A stretch of 64,000 bases of DNA from Metopolophium dirhodum (lineage: Eukaryota; Arthropoda; Insecta; Hemiptera; Aphididae): positions 6,634,001 to 6,698,000 of the forward strand of contig NC_083567.1 of NCBI RefSeq assembly GCF_019925205.1, in the 5' to 3' direction. The notes beneath the pieces are model-generated. The model was not told the DNA's origin and did not search any database. It saw only the letters and a program-made list of their open reading frames with translations. Numbering within the stretch: position 1 is the first letter of the stretch; every line of letters begins with the position of its first letter. Shown piece after piece: positions 12,607 to 25,466 of the stretch. The position numbers were made by a program, and so were the translations under genes.

Positions 12607-14309
12607 TTATTCAGTTTTTATTTGTTTAGCCGGCGGTGGTTCGCTGTTCTGTGAATTGGAATCTTCCGAAAAACCCAACTGGGTGGCAAATTCGGTTGGT
12701 TCTTGTGAATGAGAATCACTGACGGAAAATGCTGCAATAATAATGTAAAAAAAAAATTAGTAGGGTTATAATTTAACTATGTAGCTATAAGATTACAATA
12801 ATTAATGATTATATTATTGTGTATTTTAGGTGATCTTACAGGTATTTGAGTCATCGGCAATGGAGAAGTTTGAGTGCGTCGCCTCGATAGGTCTTTTGCC
12901 CAACATGTTCTCTTTGTTCGAGTGAGAATGTTCTTTTGACTTTTTCTTCTGAAAAAGAAAATATGGGATTATAAAATGAAACGCCAACATTATAGCAATA
13001 TAATTCAGTATTTGTTTATTCAATTAAGTCTAAAGTATGAAAATAAAGTGCTATTTTAATAAGACTAACCTGTTCGTTGGATATTATAGGTACCCATTTG
13101 TATATTTTCATGGTAGTCTCTCCAATTGTTACCCATTTCTTTTCCCTAAAACAATAAATTAAACTATAAAAATATTTTCTTTATACTTTACATCGATTTT
13201 AATTTAGCTAGTTGAAAATTATATTTGAGCTAGGAACTCAGAAATTGTTATATCATTTATTCCCTACCTTAATTTTAATTTGATTATTAGAGTATAATTT
13301 ATTAGCATCATTGAACAATTTTATTACAGTGCAAATAACAAAAATGTAAGTTTTGAGAATAGTTTTAACATTTAAACAGTATTTGGATTATGATAAAAGT
13401 TAATAAAAAATATAAGGCAATGGAGTTAAATATACTATGCAAATTATCAACATTTTACTCAGTAGGTACCTACATCATATTTATTGTTTTTTTTTAAATT
13501 AGTGAAATAATTAAATTGTTAGGTAGCTAAACATTAGTAATATAATTACTTAATCACCTAAATTAAATAATTAACCTTTCATTATAATGGTACATGGTGA
13601 AAATAATTTAAATTTAAGTGTTAAATAATTTCAACAGCAAAACGAAAACTCAAACAGGTAGGTATGTAGTTATTGGTCAATTCAACCTGATACTTAAATT
13701 AAATTATGTAAATTATATAATTAGTACAGTACTGATGTCTCCTGATGTGTACTATTTTCTCCAAACATATAAATGTTTATTAACAGGTAATTATAATAAA
13801 AGTAAATATCATTAATGGGTAGTAAAAGTAATTGAGTATTATTGGGTATTAAATTTATCCTTGTTGTTTTGTTGGCATGTTTAAACAGCACGTTAAAACC
13901 AGAATGAGCGAACGTCCAGAGTATGTGATTTCGGACCGAGCCCACTGTGCTTTGTGAGATAACTACATCACAGTGGCAGAAAATCTCCTACAGATGCACC
14001 TATAAATCATGCGATAATGGTAGCATCCAAAGTTAGCTATGATACATCGGACAGGCGTGCAACACATAGAAAAAAAGACTGAGAGCGGACGACGGTCGAA
14101 CGACTTCTATTAACACATAAGGTGAAAAGTCAAACGCAGCACGGTTCGTTTGGCAGAAATAGTATAAAAAGAAGTGCACTCGTTTGCACTCAAAATGTAC
14201 TGTTTGTCGTCACTCACCACCGGCGAACCTTGTCCACGACTTGCATGACCCTCTTAATGTCATCTTTGGCTCTGCTCCTGGTCTCCGCACGCACTGACCG
14301 AGACATCAT
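12607..14309 (-). CDS. BCL7: BCL7 family protein, SWI/SNF (BAF) complex subunit
   Basis: Four coding exons on the minus strand: 14309-14218, 13145-13070, 12948-12840 and 12731-12607. They give 133 residues with consistent phases and GT/AG borders. The N-terminus contains VRAETRSRAKDDIKRVM, then VRRW split across intron 1, then EKKWVTIGETTMKIYKWVP. This is the diagnostic BCL7 N-terminal domain. Exon 3 is basic and serine-rich (KKKSKEHSHSNKENM). Exon 4 is acidic to the end (SQEPTEFATQLGFSEDSN, PPPAKQIKTE). BCL7 proteins are small accessory subunits of BAF chromatin remodellers and act in the nucleus. The start is ATGATG at 14309; the second ATG (14306) is equally possible. The protein is shorter than human BCL7A-C because the C-terminal part is compact. 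Intron 1 (about 1.07 kb) is the only long intron. A G+C-rich island lies upstream. The family assignment is very secure. Confidence 0.95.
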
Positions 14310-14690
14310 AATACAAACGACCGGCGGCGCTGCTGCGGGTAAGGGAGGCGTCCGACGGGCGGCTCAAAGTGGTTGATCGGCGGCGACAAGTGCGATGCAC
14401 CTCCCGAATCGGGTGACAGGACGGTCGGACAGGAAAATGGCCCCCGGAGAAACGAAAACGATTCGTTGCGACGCCAGGTGCGGTGCCCGGTGCCGGATAA
14501 CGCGGACTCTGTAGTTTGTATTTCTGTAGACTGTAAACAAGCACAAAATAATCGATAAAAAAATTAAAAACCCGAAACTGTTATCATATTGTATCAGTCG
14601 ACGCGAGCTGGGCGCCATCTGGTCGCGCAAACGAACGGGTGGTAGTGCGTCGCTGCCACTCGCCGCGCAATAAAATAATCGAAATTTCGC
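14310..14690 (-). promoter_or_regulatory. G+C-rich island at the 5' end of BCL7
   Basis: About 380 bp rich in G, C and CpG lies directly upstream of the BCL7 start codon, in otherwise A+T-rich DNA. Open frames on both strands here are by-products of composition. It is inferred to be the 5' UTR and TATA-less promoter. No specific factor site was identified. Confidence 0.5.
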
Positions 14691-14699
14691 GGTAAGTCC

Positions 14700-16430
14700 A
14701 CACAATAAAAATTAGCTGTCTATTATAATTATTATTGTGTACCTATACTCACTAATTATTCAAAATTTAAAAATTTTGGTGGTGGGATGGCATGTAACCA
14801 CCTAAATAAAGGGACAACACCGACGTCATTTTAGGTGGTAAAGTGAACATTAGCCCCCTTTACAATTAGTAAAAGCAGTCCAATTGTTGGCATTTGAGCA
14901 GGTTATTGATAAAATAAGATAACTTCATAGGTATTAATTTTCAGGAAATATAATATTGTGTATGCACTAGAAAAATATATTGTCACAACAATAATTAATA
15001 TTTATGGTTTTTTGTTTAAAATATAGGTATAGACGCTGTACTATAGAAATTCTAAAAACAAAAGGATCACTCTTAAATTTATCGACAGTTTCCAAAAGAC
15101 CTCTACCTACCTAATAACAGGTAGATACTATTGTTTAGATATTTTCTGTTATTAAATAACGTTTAATGTGTTTTAGCAGCTGGGTTCATACATCTAATCA
15201 TATTGTAATTTAATTTGTTCGAACCCTCTAGAAAAATATAAAATTACGCCACTGAGGTAGGTGCCGTAACTATTTAGCTTCTCCACGTCATTTTTGCAAT
15301 AATATGAGCCATGAGGCTATTTTTGTCATAAAGTTTTGTAAGATGGACATCGTTTCGGGATAATAATGTAAGATAAAATTAGCTTGCAAACGAAGAGATT
15401 TGTTTTTTTTTTTGGTTAAATTATAATATGGGCTTAAGACTAACCAAAAATGTTTCTCCTCTCCTGATATCCTCTCTCTATATCTGATACATAACGTACA
15501 GCCACCAGTGTCGGCGGGAAATAGGATTATTTGAAGCAATTGCTTCATGTCTGAAATGGGTGGGTGGGTGTATAAATATATATATAACCGTAAGATCTTA
15601 ACACAAATATCATGGTAAATATTATAACTGCATAATAATTATTAATGCCTTGATAGAAATATAAAATATTTAAAATATACAATATGTCTCAAAGCCTCCA
15701 CAATTTCGCGCCGCCACTGACGGCCACTGTCATACAGCGTATACTTTCATAATTATATTAAAGATAGATAGGTAGGTAGGTAGATAGGTAAAGGTATGAA
15801 AAAAACATTTTGATATATATAGTTCTTACTGTTCTTAGTTCCTAATTCATTATAATTTCTAAAACAAATAATCAAAAACTATTTTATATATTTATAAATA
15901 TGCCTCAACTGCTATGGTTATTGGCGTTACTAAAAATGCATTACATTTTATAATTTATGCAATAAAAACTGTTACGTTAAGTCATAGAGGTAACAAATAA
16001 CAATATATATTATTTACAATTTAATTTATGGGAAAAATATTTAAAACAAAATCATTGTCTAATATCTTTCAATATTTATAACAGCCAAATTTTAAAACTT
16101 ATCTTGAAAGTTATATAGTTAAAACATAGTTCATCAGTCATCTTAAATAATATTGTTTATTCTTACTTCTTTGCATGGCCGAAAATGACCTTTCACATGT
16201 CGCTAAACTAATAGCGGTACTTACCCAATGTCATGGGCTACTTAACTATATGATAGTTTCATAAGACGGAACACACTATAATATTATATCCTAATGTATA
16301 TATGCTATTATTGCTATTACGATTACCTATTTACCAACCAAATCCTATAAGATAAACAATAATAATTAGGTACCTATTGGCTATTACCTATATAATATGT
16401 TAGTCAAACTACTATTACCAACAATTAGGT
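14700..16430. other. Intergenic A+T-rich DNA
   Basis: No supported gene. There is a short AGATAGGTAGGTAGGTAG microsatellite near 15762-15790. Nothing else is recognised. Confidence 0.4.
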
Positions 16431-16449
16431 AGCAATTAATCCTAAGCTT

Positions 16450-17040
16450 TCGTAATTTTGACAATTTTGACTTAAAATAACTATAAAAAAAACTGTGATT
16501 TATATAATTTTTGGTTACCTACAGAATTAACTACTTACGTGGAACCTTGTTTTAAGTTTTTAATCCTTTGGTTAGGTTATCCTAAAGTTGAACATTGTAT
16601 ACATTTTTAACTGCTAAATAATTTGTAAATTTTCAATTTGATGAATTTCGTCAACATTTGTACTATAAATGCTTATAAAAAAAGCCCATGTATTTTTAAT
16701 ATTTCTTAAACTGCTATTGTAAGCTTGTAACAATATAATATCAGAAGCCTTGTATGAAATACACAATTACATTTAGTTCAAGCTTTTTAACCCAACGAAT
16801 AACATTTTATTGTCCTTTATAGAAAAAAATATTTTGAACATTTTATCAAATATAGGAAATGATAAAATAAACATTTGGTGTAAATTTCAAGTATTCACGG
16901 CTATAAGTTTTTAAATAACAACAAAATAAGGAAATCGTATGAGAATTTCTTAATTTACGGGTGATTATTAATGTCTAACTTTAAACGCTCGTAAAAATTT
17001 AATTTGTCTTTCCGGTAAAGTTTTTTTTTATGTTAAATGT
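16450..17040 (+). repeat. Old, diverged family X copy (plus)
   Basis: Blocks of the family occur in order but are strongly diverged: CTACTTACGTGGAACCTTGTTTTAAG (compare ATTTACGTGGAGCCTTGTTT), TGAACATT.TATACATTTTTAAC, TTTTTAACCCAACGAATAA, and TATAGGAAATGATAAAATAAACATT. It lacks the terminal blocks. Confidence 0.6.
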
Positions 17041-17239
17041 AGGAAAACTTAAGTTGAATCATATATTATATTTTCAAAGTTTGGACATAAATAGAAAATG
17101 ATTACTAAATTATCCAACCACTCGGTGCCCAAGAACTTCAAGGAAAAGTATGTGAATAAGACGTTGACACGCTTTAGATTTAGCATATAGTCGCCGCCCG
17201 CCGCTAACCATTATTATATTCCTCATGGAGATGTTTTCA

Positions 17240-17560
17240 AACTATTTTTCAGTCAGAAATTCATAAAAGTTTTTCTTTTTATAGCTAATATTAGAAATTT
17301 TAATAGAAGATTCCCAACAAGTTTTTCAACCTAGATCAAAAAAAAAAAAAGTACACTGTAAAGTTATACTATTTATAACCATGAGATATATTTACGGTTT
17401 TTATTCCTTTTTTTTAAACTATTATATTAAATTTGTACAAATATGTTAGGATGACACAACGTCTCCGCTCAGAATCGCTTTTCGTATGCAATGATCTATC
17501 ATTGAATTCAAATATAACACATCCATTCAACGATATCTGAGCGGTACCCACTTGCATACG
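17240..17560 (-). repeat. Old, diverged family X copy (minus), 5' end present
   Basis: It contains TCTCCGCTCAGAATCGCTTTTC, then ATGATCTATCATTGAATTCAA and ATATAACACATCCATTCA, which is the reversed family 5' block. Upstream lies CAGAAATTCATAAAAGTTTTTCTTTTTA, matching an internal block. The palindrome has lost its central bases. Confidence 0.6.
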
Positions 17561-17569
17561 AGAGGGGTT

Positions 17570-18980
17570 ATAACTTATAAGTAATTCATTTTTGACGAAT
17601 TTTATCTGAAAATTATTTATTGATTATAACTTTGTTATTATTTGACGAATTCCGGGGGGGGGGGGGGGGATTACAACCACCTAACCCCCTCCCCAGGATG
17701 AATCTAGGAAAAAAAAGCCCCGTCTTAAAAAAAACCCCCAGTACCAACTAAATACATTATTCTTTTTTATTTACATAATTAAATATAATCATAATATAAT
17801 CATTACATTTATCAATGTACCTAACACTTCTTTAATATATAACCATAAAATATACAATATTCTAAAATACTAGTTTAGTAACAATTATTTTTCATTAATT
17901 ATTATATTATTAGGTATGTATCTAATTTAATATTTAAATTATAAAATGTACACTATAATGAAAATGCGTTATGTGTTTAGTTAGTACGGGGCTTTTTTTT
18001 CTTATAGGTGGGACTTTTTTACCGTATTTTGATATCGGGGCTTTTTTTTCCGAATACCCTCAGGATACGCCACTGCCCACTTGTCCACCTTTTAAGATTT
18101 GATATTTTGATCTAGAACTAAGCATCCTAAATTAGTATGTAAATTAAGCTAGGTACTTAGAAACTGCATAACATAAAACACCATGCATATTTTAACGTAG
18201 TATCTTGAAACAGATTTTTTTATCACTATTTTGTTTACTTAATTTGAATAGTTTAGATCAGTGTTTTTGCTACAAGACGTACAAGAAGCACGTGAATCCT
18301 CCCCCCCCCTCCAAAAAAAAAATTAATTAGATTTCCACAGTAAACTATAATTAGATATTAATTATTATGCAGTCTGTAATTGCTAATTAAAAAATAAAGT
18401 TTTTGCAGCTTTCCGTATTGACAAGCGTATTAACATATTTCTTGTACTCCGGGCGGCAATAACAATTATTAGCTTCAAGTATCAACATAGCGGATAGTAA
18501 AACATTATGGTCTTTTGTAGCACATTTAAAGTGTGCACAGTGCACTTGACCTATTTTTATCATAATGCTTTCACGTCTATCATTGGAACAATAACTCACT
18601 ACCATGCATTGGCCATTTACTGTTGTCTGCCACCTCTATGTTCTCTCATGATGTATTGACATGTTAACTACTATCAATAATATACAAAAACAGAATTGAA
18701 TAAAATAATTAGTTAAAAATAAAAATTGTATACCAAAATTATTTTTTTTTAACAGCCTACATAGTTATTTTATAAAATTTTTTTTACAATTATGCATCTC
18801 TCAAGCCACCACTGGACTTGTATTAAGTTTCATTTATTAATTTATTAATAATCCACTAAATTTTCTTATAATGGCACTATGTACTTTTGACACATAAATA
18901 AAAAAATAATAAACATATTACATATTACATGTATTATATTACTCAGATAATAACAAAATAAATTATTCTTTTGAACAATA
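17570..18980. other. Intergenic DNA with G and C homopolymers; RRN3 copy 1 3' flank
   Basis: It holds a long G run near 17656-17670 and a C run near 18301-18310. An open frame on the minus strand (18605-18387, 72 codons, several Cys) has no recognisable domain or splice context and is not called. TTTATT near 18829-18846 could serve as a minus-strand poly(A) signal for the upstream RRN3 gene. Confidence 0.4.
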
Positions 18981-18990
18981 GTATATATCA

Positions 18991-21900
18991 TCAAAACGAT
19001 ATATGTGTGTTATTTCCATAAGCAAACTGTCCTAACCAATCTGTTTTGGCAGGTGAAGGAGATAATACCATACTCGGACTAATATCCATGTTGTCTGGAA
19101 CTGATGAAGGGATTTTGTCAATATTTATATCTCCTCCTTTAGAACTTTTTATACTATCAATGTCTCTGTATAAATCTGGTATAATCAAATTCTTTGATCT
19201 AAAAATGTATAATGTAAACAATTACTACCTATTATAGGACATATTTTAATAGTTTAATAATTATGTTGAAATTTTCAATAAAATATTTAATAAAAATGAT
19301 TAATTTATATATTTATTGAAAAATTAACTGCTTAATACTTTATAAAAGGTTTATAGAATTAAAATCAGTATGATTTATTTCAAATACAATAATATTATTT
19401 TGGTTGTAAAAGAATTAAAAACAACAAATATAAAAAAAATTTTATTAGGTTTAAATTGATTTTTATTAACAGAAGGAGCATTAATATTATGTTAAACAAA
19501 ACATAAATGTATTTAATTTTACTTAGGATAAAATGCACTATGGTATACACATTTTTGTTAATAATTAAAATATTTTAATTAACAGATAAAGTAACATAAT
19601 TAATTTTGTTTTATTATTATTTATTAATAAATAAAGAATATGACTCACCGAGGAAGAACGTATGGATCAAATGGAAAGTAAGAGTACAACCATTCATCCT
19701 TGATTGATTGATCAGTGACTCTTATATGACCATCCATTACCACATAGCAATAAGTCAATTGATATGTTTTTGTGATAAGTGCAAAACGATCGACTACTTT
19801 TGAACAACATAGACGCAGTGGACTTAATCTACATGTAACTATATTAGACAAATTTAAATTTTCCATGAATCTAAGATCTGAAAAAAATAATATCATTGTT
19901 ATTTATTAAAAAATATATAATAAAATGTACAGATAATGAAACCAAAAAAATGTATAAGTATAAACTCATAATAAATCTCATAATCTAAGAATATAAAAAC
20001 ATTTGTAATTGTTTTACTTGTAGTATGGATATTGAATAATGTAAAATTAATTTATAAGTAAGAAATTTGGATTCTATATTTATTTATTGGTTTCTTTTCA
20101 GTTCTTAGCACATATTTTTGTATTGAAAACAAAACACAAAATATCCACTACTCATACTGGGACGAACAGTGATTAGACCATATGCGATATGCATTGTTTG
20201 GCCGTCACCTGATGAGAGGTCACCGTGGATTTACCTAACCTAATCTGTGGTCTGAGATTTCGAGGACCAGGTTGGTCAAGATTTGGTCAACCCGGCAGTG
20301 AATAGGGAGGCCATCCTCAATACCCTCGGCACTATTCAGAACTTAGAAGGTGGTCACGATATCTGAACTCTTCCATTTAGCATCTTGAGTGGGTCAATAA
20401 TCACAGCAAATTCAGCATGGAAATTTAGATCAGCCAGCTTGTAAAGAAGATTTCAGAATGAGACTGGTGGCCAACTAGTCGATCAGAAAAAATGCATCGG
20501 ACTATGAAATTAGAACAGTATGCATAAAATAAATCCAAAGCTTGGTATGGTATATCAGGCTAATTATATATATTAATTGTTGTAGAATGAAATTGTATAT
20601 AACTTCTGTAATTCAAGTTCAATTACCACATTGTATATTTTTGTAATGCTTGTTTGCAATAAAATAATGTGGTAGAGTGTGTTATTTTAACACAATTCTC
20701 CCTTCAGTTTGTAATACCACTAGAAGAAAAGGGGAAGAGGGTTTGGACCCATAAATTCCTCCCAGATACAAGTTCGTTTAGGGATACTTATGAAATATAG
20801 AATTATTCTACTACTCTGGAAAAAATCAAAACTTACTTCGTTTATTATCCATTAGATCTTGATGTCTGAAAGAAATTATATAGAATAATGCTTGACACAT
20901 TGAATAAAATACTGAATGCCATCTTAATAACTCTTCGTCTACTACTTTAACAGATTTATCTACACTATTAATATAGTTATTACACCACATAGATATTTCA
21001 AAAAGAGTATTCTTCAGGACGCTAAAAATTATATATACACATTTTAGTATTCAGTATTGTTTAATATATTTCACAATGTATTACTTATTTGTAATAAATG
21101 GTGCTCTGCAAAGAAAACTAGCTAAATAACCAGCTGCTGCTTGTCGCAGAGTAGATGAAGATGATACATCAATACATTTTTTCAACAACCAATTACTAAA
21201 ATTTTCTGCTAGAGTAGTTTTAAAACTAAGAAAATAGTAAATTACATATTGAATATGACTGCACAAGTATGTTGGAAGAATTTCACTTTCAAATATTGAT
21301 AACAAATCATGATATAATGATTTAGTATTGTCCCATCTGAAAAGAACATAAATGCAATTATTATTATTTTAAAATTGAATATTAAAAAAAATATGTACCC
21401 AGAGTTGGAACATAAATTATTTTTTAGTCAATCTAAATTATACTTACAATAAAATACCATCAGGACTATGACAAGTAGTTTTCATATAAGTAAATATTCT
21501 TTTGAGACAAATATCTAATGTATCTGAAAAATTTTCCTCTTCAATTGTATTAGGACAAACTTTCATGCAACCTCCATCATCTACATCCATTGGAAATATG
21601 TCTTCAATTTCATTATTAATATTTGATTCCAATCGGTCTAGTGCGTCTTTGGATATATGAACATCAATTTCTACTAATCTGCAAAAATAATATAGATATT
21701 TAACAAAACTTAAATGTTTATAGGATTCAAATTCTTTTGCTTAACTCACTTGTTGATAATGAGACAGAGAATATTTTTTCTTAAGGATGGTTCATACTCA
21801 AAAATGTAAAGTAAATTGTGTATGTAGTGAAGATGGGAGTAAGAAGTATTTGTTTTGTATGGGAACTTTTTTTTAAGAGCTGATATTAATAAATCTTTTG

Positions 21901-22954
21901 CTCTAAAGAAAGTATTTAAAATAACAAATTAATTCTTATGTTATATAAATATGTTTATTTAGATTTCTTACAGTGGAATGACTTTCAAGAGAGCTTTAAG
22001 AGTCACATGGACATTTTTAAATCCTCTTTCTTCTTCTTGAGATGGCATACCATTGACACGATCATAAACAGTACTGTCCACTATAAAATGTTCAAAGAAT
22101 ATAGATACCTAATATTTTTCATATTTTATGTCAGTTTTGGCATTACCATGAGAAAAACATGCCACGAGTTGTTCTATTGCAAATTGTGTATGATAGCTGT
22201 ATGCAGTACAAACATTGAGTAAAAATAAACGATATTCCTTGACTACATCATCACTTCTGTTCATCCATTTTAAAATCTGGTAAAAAAAAATGTACATAGT
22301 TGATAGTTTTCTATAATATACATCATAGGCAATTCATAACTCTTACCAATATAACTTTTACAAAAAGTGTAAGATTTTCATTTAGAATATTCACACAATT
22401 TCTGGCATCTTTCAATAACTTGATAAGTTCATTATCCTGTAAATTATTTCATTATACACTTTATTTTTATTATTTGATAATTGCTGACAAGTAGGTACCT
22501 ATTCAAAGTTCATTAAATTGTATTGTTTTATTTAATTAATACGATAATACTCCACATAATTTATGGTAAAGTATATAAAATATATTTTTCCTATAAGTTT
22601 AAACATTAAAGTAATTAAATAAATATGAAATACAATAAAATATTAAAATAATATACTAGGTACCTATATACTTTTATAACATATATTTTTTATATTGTTT
22701 GCTCAACTTACATTAATTTCGGTAGCCAAATCTCTAATGTCACAAATTAGATTGTTATACTCTATTTGATCATCTTTATTACTGCTATCATAATTGATGA
22801 GTAATAATTTCAAGTTATTGAATAAATCAAAACACACTTTTCGACCAGGTACATTATTTATTGATTGCTGTCCACATTTTTTTAAAATGGAAGGTGAGCT
22901 TATAGAATTATTCAAAGTGTGAATACCACTTTTTCGAGCCCGGAAAGATGACAT
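18991..22954 (-). CDS. RRN3: RNA polymerase I initiation factor RRN3/TIF-IA, copy 1
   Basis: Ten coding exons: 22954-22712, 22436-22347, 22276-22147, 22080-21972, 21902-21750, 21678-21448, 21336-21085, 21021-20837, 19877-19649, 19198-18991. Their sum is 1830 nt, or 609 residues, close to the usual size (about 650 in human), and all phases join. Family marks are YLASFLCRAPFI (about 389-400), NKR.LRFMENLNL, a PLRLCC block, and FPFDPYVLPRSK (about 532-543). RRN3 bridges Pol I and the promoter-bound factor SL1/TIF-IB, so it controls rRNA synthesis in the nucleolus. The C-terminus has SP sites (DISPSM, LSPSPAKTDW), plausible kinase targets by analogy with mammalian TIF-IA. A good splice acceptor lies just before the ATG, so a non-coding first exon is expected upstream. 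Intron 8 is enlarged (959 bp against 105 in copy 2). No disabling mutation was seen. Confidence 0.95.
20080..20800. mobile_element. Probable insertion in intron 8 of RRN3 copy 1
   Basis: Intron 8 is 959 bp here but 105 bp in the second RRN3 copy. The extra DNA has a balanced base composition at 20150-20470 (for example GGCCGTCACCTGATGAGAGG) unlike ordinary intron. It also holds AATAAAATAATGTGG near 20660-20672. This suggests a retroelement or other insertion, but no reading frame or terminal repeat identifies the class. Confidence 0.4.
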
Positions 22955-23204
22955 TTGGAACTAAAATCAAATAAAGATAAGAATTAGAAATACAATTGTA
23001 TTTTATTGAGGTTTATGGGTACCTATGCAATTTCTTTACCTAAAGAGTATGTAATTAATATATTTATTAAATTATACATTTATGTACCTTTTTATAAAAT
23101 ATTATGATACTATGATTGTAAGATACTATGAATGAATATGTAGAGAATTTTAAAATGTGTTTAAGTATTGTTCTTTAGGTACCTACTTAAGCATAACACA
23201 AACT

Positions 23205-23560
23205 ATAATTCATGGCGGATAATATTTTTCGATGCGTTATTTACTAATGAATTGTCGAAATCTCAGTGCTGAGTGTATTCAGAAGTTGCCACATCAGCGT
23301 GTGTTGTCTTACAAACGTACAATATACCAAATTTTATGTTCACGATAATCCATTTTACTTATTATTTTTAAAACTACGGTAAATTTACCTATTTTAATAT
23401 TTAAAGGTAAGTAAGATTATTACTTAAGTCAACTAGGAGGATTTTAATGACATTTTAATTTCAAGCAAGTCATTATCATTTTAATATACGTTTTACTTGC
23501 TTTGTAATTAAAATATTGGAATCGAACAACGGTTGTGTAGAACATCTAAAACTGCTGCCC
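23205..23560. repeat. Decayed relative of the 30.4 kb foldback element
   Basis: TGTGTTGTCTTACAA at 23299-23313, TATTTAAAGGTAAGTAAGATT near 23398-23418, and CATTTTAATTTCAAGCAAGT followed by an inverted partner near 23490-23520 parallel blocks of the foldback element at 30358-30804 in the same order. Many bases have changed and the outer ends are not recognisable. It lies just upstream of RRN3 copy 1, where its first non-coding exon would be expected. Confidence 0.45.
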
Positions 23561-23569
23561 TCGACGTGT

Positions 23570-25440
23570 TCTAAGAACAGGGGTGGGTGCTTAACAATTC
23601 AATAAAAACCGTAAGGTTTTCGTTATTATAAGGTAAACTTTTATACTTACGAATCGGATTAGCACATAATAAAATGTATTTATTTACTCCGTGATAGGTA
23701 TGATGTGCGATAGAAACCGAACCAACGACAGTTATTCGTGTAAAATATGAAACCCAACGGAATCCCGAAAGGACCCTCTGGCCGCTTTGATTTTCCCAAT
23801 CAATTTATACGCGAGGAAAAACGCACTATAGTATCGTCAAAAAAAAAGGCATGAAATTTATTGACGACGATTGACGATCGCCTAGTCCCGAACATGGAAC
23901 GTGATCAACTTGTAACTCGCAGGCAGCAGGCTCGTTCGTATAAAAAAAACTAGTACATAATATTATAAATCATAATATTTATCTATTATACAATATTAAA
24001 ATTGCGTATTTTCAATTTACGATTTTCGGTTATCAATAATAATTGAGATTCCAGAATAGATACAACTATCTCGGGTCGACAGGAAGAGAGATAAAAATAT
24101 AAAACATTATCAGACCAATATCATGCGTCTTTAACAACCGCGGCATCCACTATCCAGAATCCAGATCTGAGATCTATCAAATCCTACATTCGTATGGATA
24201 TATAATTCGTATTATAATGTCTATAGTATATAGACATTATAGATAGGTATGTTAAATTGTAAAATTGGCGAAACCCATGTGCGTTTTGGCGTTACTATTC
24301 GAGTGTTCGATACATTTTTGAGGTTACAGACGTTCCGGTGCCAACATCAAACGTTAAGTCGTCGTGGTCCCGGGTAAATTTAAAAAACAAACAGAGCTTT
24401 GAAAGCACTGTAAATCACAATGCACTATGATGGAGTTTTAAGAATGAAAAAAAAAAGACTACGAGTACAATAGAAACCTGCACATAATTATTCTAAAATA
24501 CGGAACGCACCCCACCTGGAGATCCTGGCCTTGATTTAGTATATTGTAATTCATTATACTCGAGTATAATATTATCATATCAGGCAATTTTTACAAATTG
24601 TAAAACAATAGGTAATTACTTCGGTTTTTTAATCATCATATTATTTAAACCTATGTGATAATAAATAAAGTAATATAATGCTATCATATGTGTCTAATAT
24701 TACCTTTTAGTAATAATTAATATTAAAATAACTATAATTTAATAATAATCAATAATATTCATCAATCATCTCATTAATGTCAAACCACTTTTAGATAAAA
24801 CATATTAATTCTTCTGTAGGAGGTACCATATTGAATAATAGATTTAAAAATTATCAATTGGCAACTAATATTTGAAGCATCTATTTCAAGTTTTTTTATG
24901 TTTATTTAAGTTTTTAGTAAGATGTTTTACACGATTTCTAATATATACCTATTATTCAATATTTAACCTATAGTGCCCAAATCGAATTGGACCTTGTTCA
25001 GTTTCCTACTTTTCCCGTAACATATATAAAAGATCACCCAAAAGTTGAAATCTAGTCACAGAATAAATATACATAATCGTAATACCAGAAACTATTCTCG
25101 TTAAAATATTAGGTATAAAAATATTAAATATCAATACCTACCTACCTAATAATAATGGTCTTTATAAAAATTAACGCGCTCGAAATTCTTCTAATACTGC
25201 GTGCCGACGAGAAAAATAAACATACCAGCTGGCTATAGTAGGTAATACACGTCGTCGTCTGGGAGATTTTCTCGGAGATCGGTCTCTGCGTTGGAATATA
25301 AATTGTATTAAGCTCATTACCAATTCTCAATTCAATCCTAACGTACACGTACATATTGTCTTCACTCAAAAAAATAAAAGATGGCACCTAACTATTATAA
25401 CATCGACCGCGACGCGGTAAACGTCATATTGCTCGAAATC
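23570..25440. other. Intergenic DNA between RRN3 copy 1 and the orphan gene
   Basis: No supported coding exon. It includes a perfect 12-bp hairpin at 24214-24240 and moderately G+C-rich patches near 23730-23950 and 24290-24380. It probably contains the promoters of both flanking, divergent genes (RRN3 copy 1 minus, orphan gene plus). Confidence 0.4.
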
Positions 25441-25466
25441 TTATAGAAGACATTGTGGTCAACAAA

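Noticed and set aside
18387..18605. 72-codon minus-strand frame with several cysteines
   Set aside because: No domain, no splice sites in phase, and A+T-rich surroundings. It could be a transposon relic but nothing supports it.
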